Source of the DNA: Corbicula japonica
Lineage: Eukaryota > Mollusca > Bivalvia > Venerida > Cyrenidae
DNA: 64,000 bases
NCBI GenBank assembly: GCA_038501625.1
Contig: JAZAYU010000086.1
Location: forward strand, 2,554,924-2,618,923
Direction of reading: 5' to 3'
A program made the position numbers and the translations under genes. Shown here piece by piece: positions 11,901 through 23,400 of this stretch; the first letter of the stretch is position 1, and each line of letters opens with the position of its first letter. The notes below the pieces were generated by a model that worked only from the letters and a program-made list of their open reading frames with translations, was not told the DNA's origin and did no database searches.

Positions 11901-12716
11901 TAAGATTTACAGATCTATGTATTCTTAACATGCTACGAGCAAGCGCGGTACGTGACCGACTATCACGTACGTGGCAAGAGACACGTCGACAATAAGGCCA
12001 TCAGTGGTCCAAGGAACGGACTATGATTTGTTTCAGGAATAATTGATAATTTACATTTTTTTCCGAAGGTGAAGATGTTTACTAGGTTTACGTTTTCGAT
12101 TAAGCTGACTATTATTTTTGTTCGGAGTACATGGAATCATAGGCGCAGTAACACAATGAATATGCAAGTGTCAATGACGTCACAATTTCCCGCGTTTGAA
12201 GAAAGCCAAATAACAGTAAACGTACGTGTGAATATAGAGGACAAACCATGATGAAGCCTAAAATTAAAAACAACACATCTGTCTGCTGAAACTGATGTTA
12301 TATGAACAGATTGTAAGCTAATGGATATTTATCCCATCTCCTTAACAACCAAAACTCAATCATATGTTTACGAATGTCTTAAATCTGGCACCTTTTTCTA
12401 ATAATATGCTACATGAAAAAAACATCGAGTCCGTTATTATATTCAACTTAATACAGTGGAAATTTGTGGTATAAGCTATAGTAATTCATTTTCCTCTGAA
12501 ATTGTCTTCAATTTTACATGTGTGTTATCTAGCATTAAATTCCAATGCTTTCGGCAATGTTATGACTCTCGGTTGTTTTATCTTAATATGTAGGATTCTC
12601 AATTCTATGATTTCCTTTACATGTTATTCACAATGAAGGAAACAATTATATACTTCTTATTTCAAATAAATGCATAATCATTCCCATCGATCGGGTCTCA
12701 CTTTTTATATCATTTT

Positions 12717-14195
12717 TAGCTCGACTTTTCGAAAAATAGGGGAGCTATCCTACTTGCCCCGGTGTCGGCGTCGGCGTCGGCGTCCGTTAAACAAAAATGC
12801 ACTTTGGTCCATTACTTGAAAACTACTTATGATATCAACTCGAAACTTGGAATATATATTCACCATCAAATTCTACATCATTACCAACAAGACCCATAAC
12901 TCTGCTTCCAATATTTTTCAAGTTATGCCCCTTTTTCACTTAAATTTTGCGTTAAGGAAAATATGCACTTTGGTCCATAACTTATAAACTACTTGAGATA
13001 TCAACTTGAAACTTGGAATATATATTCACCATCAAATTCTACATCATTACCAACAAGACCCATAACTCTGCTGTCAATATATTTCAAGTTATGCACCTTT
13101 TTTCTTATATTTTGTGTCAAGCAAAATATGCATTTTGCCTCTAACTTTAAAACTAATTGAGATATTGCTTTGAAACTTGAAATATATTTTCACCATCAAA
13201 ATCTACATCATAACCAACAAGACCCATAACCCTTCTTCCAATATTTTTCAAATTATGCCCCTTTTTCGCTTACATTTTGTGTTAAGCAAAATATACAGTC
13301 GGCCCTTAACTTCGTTATGAATGGTGGGATTTCAAAATAACTTGGCACAAATGTTCACCATGACAAGGCGGTGTGTCGCGTACAATACCCATGCCTGTAG
13401 GTCCAAAGTCAAGGTCACTGTTACTAAAAATAGAATTTTCTTGTAAAATCGTGTCCGCTCTGTAACTTTGTTATTTCTTATTGGGTTTTTAAATAACTTG
13501 GTATAATTGTTCACCATATCAAGACGGTGTGTCACGTACATGCCCAAGCCTGTATGTCAATGGTCAAGGTCACTGTTGCTAAAAATAGAATTTTCTTGTC
13601 TAGGCTGTTACTTTGTTATGAATGGAGGGATTTCAAAATATCTTGGCACAAATGTTCACCATGACAAGGCGGTGTGTCCGCACAATACCCATGCCTGTAG
13701 ATCCAAGGTCAAGGTCACTGTTACTAAAAATAGAATTTTCTTGTCCAGGCTGTAACTTTGTTATGAATGGAAGGATTTCAAAATAATTTGACACAAATGT
13801 TCACCATGACAGGGCGGTGTGTCACGTACCATGCCCATGCCTGTAGGTCAAAGGTCAAGGTCACTGTTACTAAAAATAGAATTATCTTGTCCTGGCTGTT
13901 ACTTTGTTATAAATGGAGGGATTTTAAAATAACTTTGCACAAATGTTCATGAAAAGGCAGTGTGTCCGCACAATACCCAAGCCTGAAGGTCCGAGGTCAA
14001 GGTCACTGTTACCAAAAATAGAATTTTCTTGTCCAGGCTGTTACTTCATTATAAATGGAGGGATTTCAAAAAAAACTTAACACAAATGTTCACCATGAAA
14101 GGGCAGTGTATCGCGTATTATTCCCATCATTGCACTTGAGTGTCTGAAAATGATGCATAGCGGGGCATCCGTGTCCTATGGACACATTTCTAGTT
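12717..14195. repeat. Compound tandem array (about 150-bp and 140-bp units)
   Basis: It opens with agctcgacttttcgaaaaat and a short GTCGGC microsatellite. About three units of roughly 150 bp follow (containing ttcaccatcaaattctacat), then about six units of roughly 140 bp from 13300 to 14110 (containing ttcaccatgacaaggcggtg). It ends cctatggacacatttctag. ORFs such as 13332-13547, 13507-13755 and 13767-13952 are readings through the units. Confidence 0.8.
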
Positions 14196-14689
14196 TCACT
14201 TATATTTTCACTTAAGTGCACTTCATCGATAACTTTGCAAATACTTAAGGTATCAACTTCAAACTACCATTATATTTTCATTTCAGTTCTTTTTCTGTAA
14301 CATTACTGAAGTGATTGATATTTGACTAAAAGTAAATGTCTCTAATAAAAAATTACTAACAAGTTTTCTAACAAATTCAGAAATATTTCATAGTTTATTC
14401 CCCTATTCAGTTTAATATTTATGGTACATTTAGGAATTATTTCTGTTATTTGAAAAGAATTTCTCCCGTACCATTCACTTGTAAATATTTTTCCTGATTG
14501 CACATGAATGTATGGCCATAGTTGTTATTGTTTTAATCTTCAAATTGCATTTGTTTCTAATGATTCGAATAGTCGAGCATGCTGTCTCCTCTGACAGCTC
14601 TTGTTCGTGTTCATTCTGTCTTTGGGATGTCAGTACACAGATTTCACTATAAATTATACAATTATTATAGTATAATTATAATTTCTTGC

Positions 14690-14852
14690 TTAAAACCCTT
14701 TACTCAATATATATGATTACTGGTCAGAAAAAAATTAATGATTCTAAAAGCGAACATTTTAAATCCAAATCAGATCGCAAAGATGTGCCAGCTGATATGG
14801 ATCTAAACTGTTCGCCAAGCTATGAAGGTATATCTATGGAGTAAAGGGTTAA
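14690..14852. mobile_element. R3 inverted-repeat element
   Basis: The ends are related to TTAACCCTTTxCTCCATATA and its complement, and the interior contains gctgatatggatctaaactg. Relatives are at 48571-48805, about 49477-49705 and about 54761-54965. Confidence 0.6.
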
Positions 14853-15164
14853 CAGAAGCCTTCATCCAGATAATACATGGAAACCCTTATTTCCACTATC
14901 ATATAGACAAGATGAAGGTCTTTGCGAGTGAAACAAGTTCTTTTGCTTTTTCGTAAATGGAAACATGTATGAGAATCATAGCACTGGTTATTCTCAAGAA
15001 GCAAAATCGCTTCGCTGGTTTTCTGTACTTTCAGTTCTTTGATTTACATACGTGCTTCACTTTTACCTGCAAAACTCAGTGCTGTTATCCGTTACACACT
15101 TTGAAAGCCGTTCTCATTATATTTATGTTTAACTATACAAATATGTTGTAAAAATGTAAAAATA

Positions 15165-15297
15165 TTGAGTTGCTCTCAACTTGGACCTAGGCTACGTGAA
15201 CAGCAATATGCAGTTCCAGTACTGCCAATGAACACGCTCAATCAAACCTAGCCTGAAATATTTTAATATTTGACGTGTTTGATTGCTTTCAAAGTTC
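15165..15297 (-). repeat. Dispersed repeat R2, minus orientation
   Basis: It includes cgctcaatcaaacctagcct and ttgattgctttcaaagttcc, the reverse complement of the R2 consensus seen at 21720 and 38655. It abuts the P-loop exon of copy 1. Confidence 0.6.
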
Positions 15298-15545
15298 CGT
15301 ATACACTTATTTTTTGTTTTATTTGTAATTCAGTGATTCGTATATTGCTGATTGGTAAAACAGGCCAAGGTAAAAGCTCTACTGCAAACTCGCTGGTTGG
15401 AGAAAAAGATTTATTCATAGTATCCAGTGGATCGAAGTCTACAACAATAACATGTAAATGGTCAGAGGTAAAACATAATTATATTGTATTATATTTTTGT
15501 ATTCTGGGTATTACTCAGATTTTTATTCAAAAAGAAAAAAAAGGA

Positions 15546-15790
15546 AATATGCATATCAGGAATCGCCACACTAACAAAACACAGCCTCCCCACGCAGCAA
15601 AAAAAGAGAGGAAGAGAGCATGCTTGTTATAAGTATGTCAAATTAAATAAGTCGAAACAAACAATTAACGAAAATGAGAATCCTTTACAGCATTGGAACG
15701 GTCAGTGGCACAACAAATTGCCACTGGGGGTTTAAACCAAGTTTTAGGGTGCACCAACCTCACACTTGCCCCAGCAGGTTCTCATATCAC
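15546..15790 (+). repeat. Dispersed repeat R1, near full length
   Basis: It lies in intron 2 of copy 1. It runs from aaatatgcatatcaggaatc through cattggaacggtcagtggc to the end region ggtgcaccaacctcacact. The ORFs 15484-15735 and 15674-15949 are readings through it. Confidence 0.7.
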
Positions 15791-15894
15791 AAAACAAGTA
15801 TATTAGGAATAGCCACAGCCATCAAACACTACCTTCTTTACGCCATACGACCATACGCCTCCAAACATGGAATAGTTCTGAAAATACCTTATTT

Positions 15895-16085
15895 AAGATT
15901 GTACGCATATATTTACCGTCTTTTGGGATGGATCGAAAGTGCACCTTAAACTTATGCAAATGTTGCATTGCGCTCAACCCGAATTACGCGGCCTGGACAG
16001 TAATATGCATTTCCATTCCAATAAAAGAAAACAGACTCAATCACTCCGAGGCTGTAATATTTTATATTTGTCGTGTTTTTAGGAT
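15895..16085 (-). repeat. Dispersed repeat R2, minus orientation
   Basis: This second R2 copy in intron 2 of copy 1 contains gcgctcaacccgaattacgc and cagactcaatcactccgagg. The overlapping ORF 15766-16113 has no support. Confidence 0.55.
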
Positions 16086-16268
16086 TTCAATGCTATCATC
16101 TAATTTTAAATAGTTGCAGGGTTGTTTAAGCCACATGGCGGCCGAAAATTGTATCTCCTTAGAATTTATCACTGCCACTATTCCGTCCGTTGAAGTTCGT
16201 TGAGTACTGAACATTCGTAAATAACTCGATGTATTGTAGCATGTTAATGAGTCGGTATATTTTTACAG

Positions 16269-17429
16269 GAACATTTCTTCCTAGGAAGACGTATAGAAGT
16301 TGTCGACACACCCGGTATATTTGACACCGAATCTGACGATGATAATGCAAAGACACACAAAGAGCTCATCAAATCTCTCCTATTGACCATTCCTGGATTT
16401 CACGCCATTGCGTATGTCCTTAAATGTGGAGAGAAAATAACAGATGAATTCAAGAAAACTCAAGACCTCTTTTTCGAATGGTTTGGTCCAGGGGTAGAAA
16501 ATTTTACTTTTGTCATTTTAACTTGGTGTGATTCAGATGAGACGAAAGATAAATACATATATAAAGACCCACAAATTAAACTTACAGAACTTACTCAAAA
16601 ATGTGGCGGGAGAGTTTGTGGAATTGAAAATAACCTCGTATCGCCATACATATAAACAAGACAAATAAAAAAGATTTACGAAGCTGTTGACACAATAAAA
16701 GAATCGAACGGAAACTGTTGCTTTACAAATTTAACTTATAAGCTTGCCAGATCCTACCTTCACAACAAGAGTCCAGGGACATTATCACTAGATTCTATCA
16801 GACTGCTAGAAAATGCAGGTGTAAAGGAAGAGTTACATGACTGGCTGGATAACAGGTTACATAAATTTCCAAAGGACAATTCTCAGTTAACTAGGGAAAC
16901 AAGGGTATCAGTTTCAACTGACACAATAGACCAAGTAGCCCACGGAGCATGTGGAAATCTTCCAATATTCGACGCAACCACGAACGAAAGGATACCGAAC
17001 ACACCCAGCAAGGCATCTTACTTTCCTGAGAAAGATCAGGAAACCACCAGTACAAAATATGCATCATCAGATTCGGGCCTAGAGGAAGGTGTGTCCGATA
17101 AAATGTCGTTGTTGCGAAAGGAACAACCACAACAGCATACTCAAGAGTTAACCAATGTGAACGAAATTGACAATGGTTCAAAGATTAAACAAAAGTCGGT
17201 CAGGAAACCCTCAAGTAGAAAAGATCGCAAAGTAGATTTTGGTGTTTCCCAGCAAGACAGGGTTGCCGGAGAAGAATTAGGAAGTGACAGCGCTGCTGGG
17301 GATTCAGCAGCTGACACAATTGTGAAGACTAACGTTAACAATGATGATCAGGTTTTGACAGGTTTCTGGAAATACCTTCAAAAGGTTCGAAACTTCTGTA
17401 GAGATAAATTTAGGTGTAACATATTATGA
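16269..17429 (+). pseudogene. GIMAP copy 1, last exon (G3 to C terminus)
   Basis: This exon follows the acceptor atttttacag and starts EHFFLGRRIEVVDTPG. The ORF 16383-16655 and the ORF 17091-17429 are parts of this one frame, separated by TAA 16653-16655 and by lack of an ATG. An AATAAA-like signal lies at about 17526, within 100 bp of the final stop. Confidence 0.8.
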
Positions 17430-18927
17430 GTGGCCGTAACGATGTCCATTTGAAAATGATAATCAGCGCTGGTTACTGGTCATGTTACCATTTTCCACAT
17501 GTAAACTTATACATTTAAACCCTGAAAATAAACATAATTTTATAACCATATTTGTAAAAGAATTTTGTCTTTAAAAATTGAGCAAACGAAAAGTAATTTC
17601 GATCTATCTTAATGAAGAAATCGCTTGTAATACAGATTTAAGATCCCGGATTCTAGTAAAACCTAGTAAACTAGCCCGCGAAGTACGCGCTTCTACCGAG
17701 CCCATAAGCATGTTTGTGCAATAGATCAAACTGAGAAAGCAATTCGTATTCTTGACGGGCATTAATGTTAATGTGTATGTTGCTGATTTTTGTTTTGTTA
17801 AATTCATCAGTTAAGTGCACTTTATTTACTAGTGTAAATTTTTAAAATGTAAGTATTGAGGAAATAACGATTTTATTTGCCTTCGCTAGAAGCAGATTTT
17901 TTTTTCGCCCTCAAATGCTTCTGAACGTCACTACGATAAACATCATTTTTCTTATACCATTGATGTTATATTCTGAACTCATTTTGTTAAAGAAAATTGA
18001 TACACTTCTTCGTGGTAAATATTTCAATTCGGCTAATGATTCGTTCAAGACATTTCGAAGTTAACGTTGCCATTTCGCTTAACATACGCTATTCTCATAC
18101 AATATTCCCTGCTTCAGATGTATAACGACATATGAAATTAAAGATATTAGAAAACCTGATATAATCTTATAACAGACATAATAGCAACAATCAGTCGATC
18201 TCATTTTCTGCTTTTTTAGCGTTAACACCATAATTATTTTGACTACCTAAAATTTAAAACGGCGCCAACTAGGTACAGACTACAAATATTTCGCAGAAGT
18301 TAGATAAGTGGACTTGTAACCGTTAGCAGAGAAATAAACATAAACATAGAAATAAACCAACTGGAAGTATTACAAATACTTAAACACAGTACATGTGATT
18401 TTAGGTAACCAATCCAATTTTTGACGCACATCACTTTATGCAAAACAAAGGAATACTAATACGAATACTATTACTGTAACGTTATTTTTTAAATAAAACG
18501 AAAACGTTTTGCTCATCAAGAAACTGTTTTTTTTTAATTAAATATTGGCATAACCCAAAACAATCAAACAAACAAATAATAATTCAACTAAAGTTGTGTT
18601 TATATGAAATTATTATTTGTTTTATACTCGATTTTTTAACACAGTTTTGTTTAGTTTTGCCTTTTTCTTAATTATTACTCGCATTTAAGAAATTGCGATG
18701 CATAGAAATTGCTCTGTCCGCCACTCAGTAACAAGACATAACGTTATAAAATTGCCATTTTCTTGATAGATCAAACTTTTGACTTAAAATGTCGTTTAAC
18801 AACAAAAAAGTATTGCAAAATCTACACGATTAACTGCCCAAAATGTAATTTTGTAATTTAACAAATTTGACAAAGAAGAATCTATTAAAAACAGTAGTCA
18901 GTATAATATTAAAATACTTATTTGTAG

Positions 18928-19100
18928 TATGGCGGTTCCAAGGCGGTAATCCCTCGGGTTACCACTTTTGTTAATTGTTTGTGGCGTCCATTTTAAAACT
19001 TATTATTGTAAAACCATGCTCTCGTTTCCTCTCTACTTTTATGCTGTGTGGTGAGGCTGTGTCTGCTGGATGTGACCATTCCTGATATGCATATTTCACC
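18928..19100 (-). repeat. Dispersed repeat R1, minus orientation
   Basis: It contains ggttccaaggcggtaatccc and ends cctgatatgcatatttcac, the reverse complement of the R1 start. Confidence 0.65.
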
Positions 19101-19214
19101 ATTTTTATTAGAAATACAGGATTCATTTGGACAACAGTCGTCACAATGAAATACTTCCTAATTTAAATTTTAGCCTTAGGTGTAGTCTGTGATATGCAGG
19201 ATATACATGTTCTC

Positions 19215-19556
19215 AGATCCTCTGTTAATAATCTATTCTGTTCAGTTTCGCCTAAGTTTTTTCGTTTAGACAAAACGCATTCTTTTGTCTGGAGACCATT
19301 CGTTGCTTAACATATTATAACATTAATCTAAAATACCGCATTGAAGGTTCCTATTTCACCGCAATATCCACACGATCGTTTGTGGCGGATCGAAAATGTA
19401 TTGTTTATTGGTTTAAATATTGAGTTCACTCAACCTGGACTAGGCGGCGTGGGTAGTAATAAGCCTTTCCATTTATGACCGTGAACAGGCTCAATGAAAC
19501 CTAGCCTGCAATATTTTTTATATTTGTCATGTTCGGTGGCTTTCAAAGTTCCCTTC
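19215..19556 (-). repeat. Dispersed repeat R2, long form, minus orientation
   Basis: This is the long form of R2 (about 340 bp). It is the reverse complement of 21720-22062 and 38655-38998, including the outer module with gtctggagacca. Confidence 0.6.
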
Positions 19557-19984
19557 AGTAAAATAACCCGTTACCTATGTCATGCATTGATTGTTACGTA
19601 TATCAGGGCTATCCGATCAACCTCTTTTGGGGGTATTCCCGGTTAGCTCAATCGGTTGCGTCGCAGGAATTGCAAGACTAGGCGCTGTCGCCGTGACGGT
19701 GCGGGTACGCTCCCAGCTAGTGGCACTATCATTTGAAATTCACAGTAGCGCTATTTAGCGGCCGTTTGGCGGCCGTAAGAAGTCTCCCCGTACATATAGT
19801 CAGTACTGTTATCAGTAAAATAACCCTTTACCGATGTCATTTAGTAATTGTTAAGTATATCAGGGCTATCCGATCAACCTTTATTGGGGGTTGTCTCGGT
19901 TAGCTCAATCGGTTGCGTCGCAGGAATTGCAGGGCTAGGCGCTGTCGCCGTGACGGTGCGGGTTCGCTCCCAGCTGGAGGCACT
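19555..19984 (+). repeat. Dimeric tRNA-derived SINE
   Basis: Two tRNA-like modules (19633-19728 and 19889-19984) each carry an A box (ttagctcaatcgg) and a B-box region (gtgcgggttcgctccc in the second). Each is preceded by the cagtaaaataaccc module. The same two-module block with its spacer is present inverted at 36770-37065, so the dimer moves or is copied as a unit. Confidence 0.75.
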
Positions 19985-20065
19985 ATCATTTTAAATACAT
20001 CAAAACAATATTGAGCAATACTTAGTCATTCCATGTAACTATGATTAAGAAATAACGCAGATTTT

Positions 20066-20290
20066 AAAGATGAAAAGGTTACTGTGAAAGTCAACCTACA
20101 CGACAAATACGAAACAATTGATGGCTTGGTTTGATTGAGCCTGTTGGTTGGCAGTAATGGAAATGCATACATGTATTACTGCACACGACACTTAGTTCTG
20201 GATTGAGCGCATCTCAAAATGTAAGTCAGTAAACAGTACAATTTTGATCAATTTCAAACGACGGTGTGCATGTTCTTTAAAAAAATGAAG
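20066..20290 (+). repeat. Dispersed repeat R2 upstream of GIMAP copy 2
   Basis: It lies about 180 bp before the first exon and has a counterpart at the same place before copy 3 (26868-27140). It was therefore present before the two genes duplicated and may contribute to their 5' regions. Confidence 0.6.
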
Positions 20291-20466
20291 GGTTGACGAG
20301 TTGACAGAAGGGCGGGTGTCGAATAGATATCTTCGCTTGTGTAAGTACTAATTTTGTTTTATCAAACAGCATACACATGAACGTACATACATTCCAGATT
20401 TTGAACGTTGGAGTTTGGATACAGCGAAAGAGAAACTAAAAAGTTGAAATATTTAAGTTGGAGTTT

Positions 20467-23400
20467 ATGGCTTCGAAGGAAAGTTCATCAGAAGGTATAA
20501 CCTTAATTATTTCGATTTATAATAAAACTATCATCAATGAGATCTATGCTGTCGGTAAGGGTTCGATCCCCAGAAGAGACAATATAAACATTTAAGGAGG
20601 ATGGACACGTTGCTCACCTATTTTTGACGTTAAAATTAAGTTTTGTCTTCTTCTTAAGAAATTTGGTCATAATAATTTGTGAGGTTCGCTTTTTTGAAAT
20701 ATGCCAAATATTTCAGCTTGCCGACGACGGATATTGAAAAACAACGCCATCTATGAAGGCACCTTGATATCATCCATTTGTCCCTAAACGTAGAATTTGC
20801 GCCAAAATGATACGAAATTTGCCTTGAACATGCCCCGCTATCATTTTTTTTAAATCTTTGAATTGAGCCATTCGATGCACATGTACTTGAAATATCATAA
20901 AAATATGTGTAACGCGAGCTTTTTCGGCACCGTATTTTGCGTACCCCTACTGTTTTCCTCGAAATATAAGCACGAAAGCAGATGGTGAACTATCATTATT
21001 TTTTAATAATTATGTTATTGCCAGTTGTTTAAGTTTTCGAAATATGAAATAAAAAATGGATGTCTTCGGGTTACTTTTTGCGTAAAAATAAAAAGAATGT
21101 AAATTTAGAGTTTAGGAGTTCGGATGGAGGAAATCAGGGTGCCTTCATAGATGGCGTTGTTTTTCAAGATCCGTTCTCGGCAAGCGTCGTTTGCGTATTT
21201 CAAGAAAAGCGATCCTCACACATTATACTGACCAAATTTCATAAGTTTTGACGTCAAAACTGGGTGAGCAACATGCTATCCACCTTAAAAGATTCGTATC
21301 ATTCTGACGAGTTATCTCAGCTTTGCTTTTCGAAAATATGCGTAAATGTTAATGTGTCAAAATGCGTATGAAGTCATATTAATAAAATTAACGATGAACG
21401 TCATTTTATAGTTTTGTAAAGGTACGAACTTACTGAAATTATCGCATATATTGTTTAGACATGGTAAGGTGTCACACTAACAAGCAAGTTTGCTAGGCCG
21501 TTAATCCCCGCCATATAAACAAATGTTGAAAAGGTTACTACAATTAAAAAATGTAAAGTGAAAAATGTGTTCATGTATGCATGAAAATGTCTCTTTGAGC
21601 TCACCATTTATACTGAGGGCCAATGAAAACGCAACATTTTACTTTTTGGAATATTTTCGTTGTGTGGAAAAGTTTAATAAATTCGCAAAAATAGATGTGT
21701 TTTCAAATGAATAATAGATGAAAAGGGAACTTTGAAAGCCACCAAACACGACAAATATGAAATTATTGCATGCCCGATTTGATTAAGCCTGTTCATGGGC
21801 ATAAATTGAATTGCATAATTATTAATTCCCACGACGCCTAGCCACTGGTTGAGCGCAACCCAATATTTACACTAATAAACACTACAATCTGATCCATCCC
21901 AAACGATGGTATGCATATGGCGCTGAACATGGAACCTTAAATGCGGTATTTCAGATAAATACCATTCCTTGTTCAGCGGCGTATGGTCCCCAGATAAAAG
22001 AATGGGTTTGCCCTATACGAGAAAACAATGGGTCCTAAACAAAATAGAATTTTGACAGGGGATGTCGTTGGGCCAAGCGAGTAATTATCGACGGCGAACA
22101 ATACATTCGACGAGCGATTTCACGTCGATACATACCTCCTTGGATCATGCCTAAAACCACGTGTCGCTGGTTGTCTAAAAGTGTTTGACATTTGTGCAGA
22201 GTAAAAATTTAAATCTGAAGATGGGATTTGTGTAGCCGTTTACAAATAGACTTGTTTTGAGGTTATTTATGCATGTCAACATGCCAAAACGAAACTTCCG
22301 TGTGTTTGTATGGGGTTACTGTAGGCATGAACGTTTAAAAAATCAGTGGACAATAAATGTATAAATGTGTTACTTTTTGATTTTAAAACACATATACCTT
22401 TGCAAATTTATTTAACTGTTACACACATCAAAAATATTCCAAAAAAATGAAGTGTTGCGTTTTCATTGGCACCCAGTATATAAATATGAAAGTACAATCC
22501 ATGTTAGAAAATGACATGTGTACGGGATGCATTCGCAAGATATGCACTGAAAGTTTGAGTATATATCTAGTCTTTCTGCCTCGATATGAGTCGGCTGATT
22601 AGCGTGCTTTTTGAACGTCACCATTGATTTTGACACCAGTGACACCACAAACAATCCTCCCAAGCAAGGTCTCACCGCATATTATCTACTCACCAGGTTT
22701 AGTGATGATAGCCTTAGCTAATGTCACATGAACGACAAACAAGGACTTTCTATTTATTTAAAGAATCAATGACCTTGACATTTATCCCCAGTGACCCCGA
22801 ATACTGCCCCGTGCAAGGCACAGGTTACACACACTCAAAGCGAAATTCACGTTAACCAGTTTCAAGTTATTATTTTGACAAGGAATGCCTATTTTTAGAA
22901 CCAGTGACCTTGATCCCAAATACAAACCCAAGCTGCCTAAAAAGCCACTTTTGGCAGCTCAAAAGGTGTCAACTTCATGCCTGGTAAAGGTTTTTTTTTT
23001 CTTTTTGTAACAGCGATCTATACCCCAGTGACCTAATTATAATCCCAAGCAAGGTTTCAACACAAGCTACCTACATACACATGTATCACTTTTAGTGAGG
23101 AAAACTCCATTCTCAAGTTCATGTTTAATAATTACAGTGACCTTGTTCTTGTGCTTAAATACAAACTTGTGCTATGTATTTCACAGGCTACTTACATACA
23201 TAGTTTTATGAGAATAACTTATACTAATTTTCAGTCGGTCGAGGAAAGGACAGACGAACGGACTAGAGACAACCTTTATCCCCACAAAGTGATGAATAAA
23301 ATGCGGAAATAACAATGTTTTGTCACTCTTCTGTATGAATTTTAGTAAATTAGTATTAAATTTGCTCGCAACTTAATACGCCTGATGTTATCATGGAAAA

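Larger units (their letters stand above)
10081..15333. other. Intron 1 of GIMAP copy 1
   Basis: It holds the compound tandem array 12717-14195, an R3 element (14690-14852) and an inverted R2 copy (15165-15297). The remainder is AT-rich without a coding exon I can support. The ORFs at 10834-11019, 11488-11718 and 12069-12251 look like chance readings. A small palindromic patch with acgtgaccgactatcacgt lies near 11950-11985. Confidence 0.6.
10053..17429 (+). pseudogene. GIMAP copy 1, AIG1 GTPase with one in-frame stop
   Basis: Exons: 10053-10080 (MAFRILNDD; the exon at 8419 is an alternative), 15334-15467 and 16269-17429. Exon 2 carries the P-loop GKTGQGKSS. Exon 3 carries the switch/Walker B block VVDTPGIFDTE and the AIG1 conserved box (GFHAIAYVLKCGEKITDEF). 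In phase, the reading gives about 440 codons with a single TAA at 16653-16655, just after the GTPase core. Beyond it the frame stays open for 257 codons and ends with RCNIL. A product stopping at TAA would be about 182 residues and would lack the tail and lipid-anchor motif. The stop falls where this copy differs most from its paralogues (IENNLVSPYI against IENKGEPDLK in copy 2). It may be a recent mutation, compensated indels or a sequence error. The family controls lymphocyte survival in vertebrates and responds to infection in bivalves. Confidence 0.8.
17430..20060. other. Intergenic region between GIMAP copies 1 and 2
   Basis: The first 1.5 kb is AT-rich with no gene recognised. It contains a short inverted repeat (aaacaaataataatt near 18570 and its complement near 18615). 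Then come R1 (minus, 18928-19100), R2 (minus, 19215-19556) and a dimeric SINE (19555-19984). Confidence 0.6.

Noticed and set aside
13300..14110. CRISPR-like regular repeats
   Set aside because: Units are contiguous with no unique spacers, the genome is eukaryotic, and similarity covers the whole unit.
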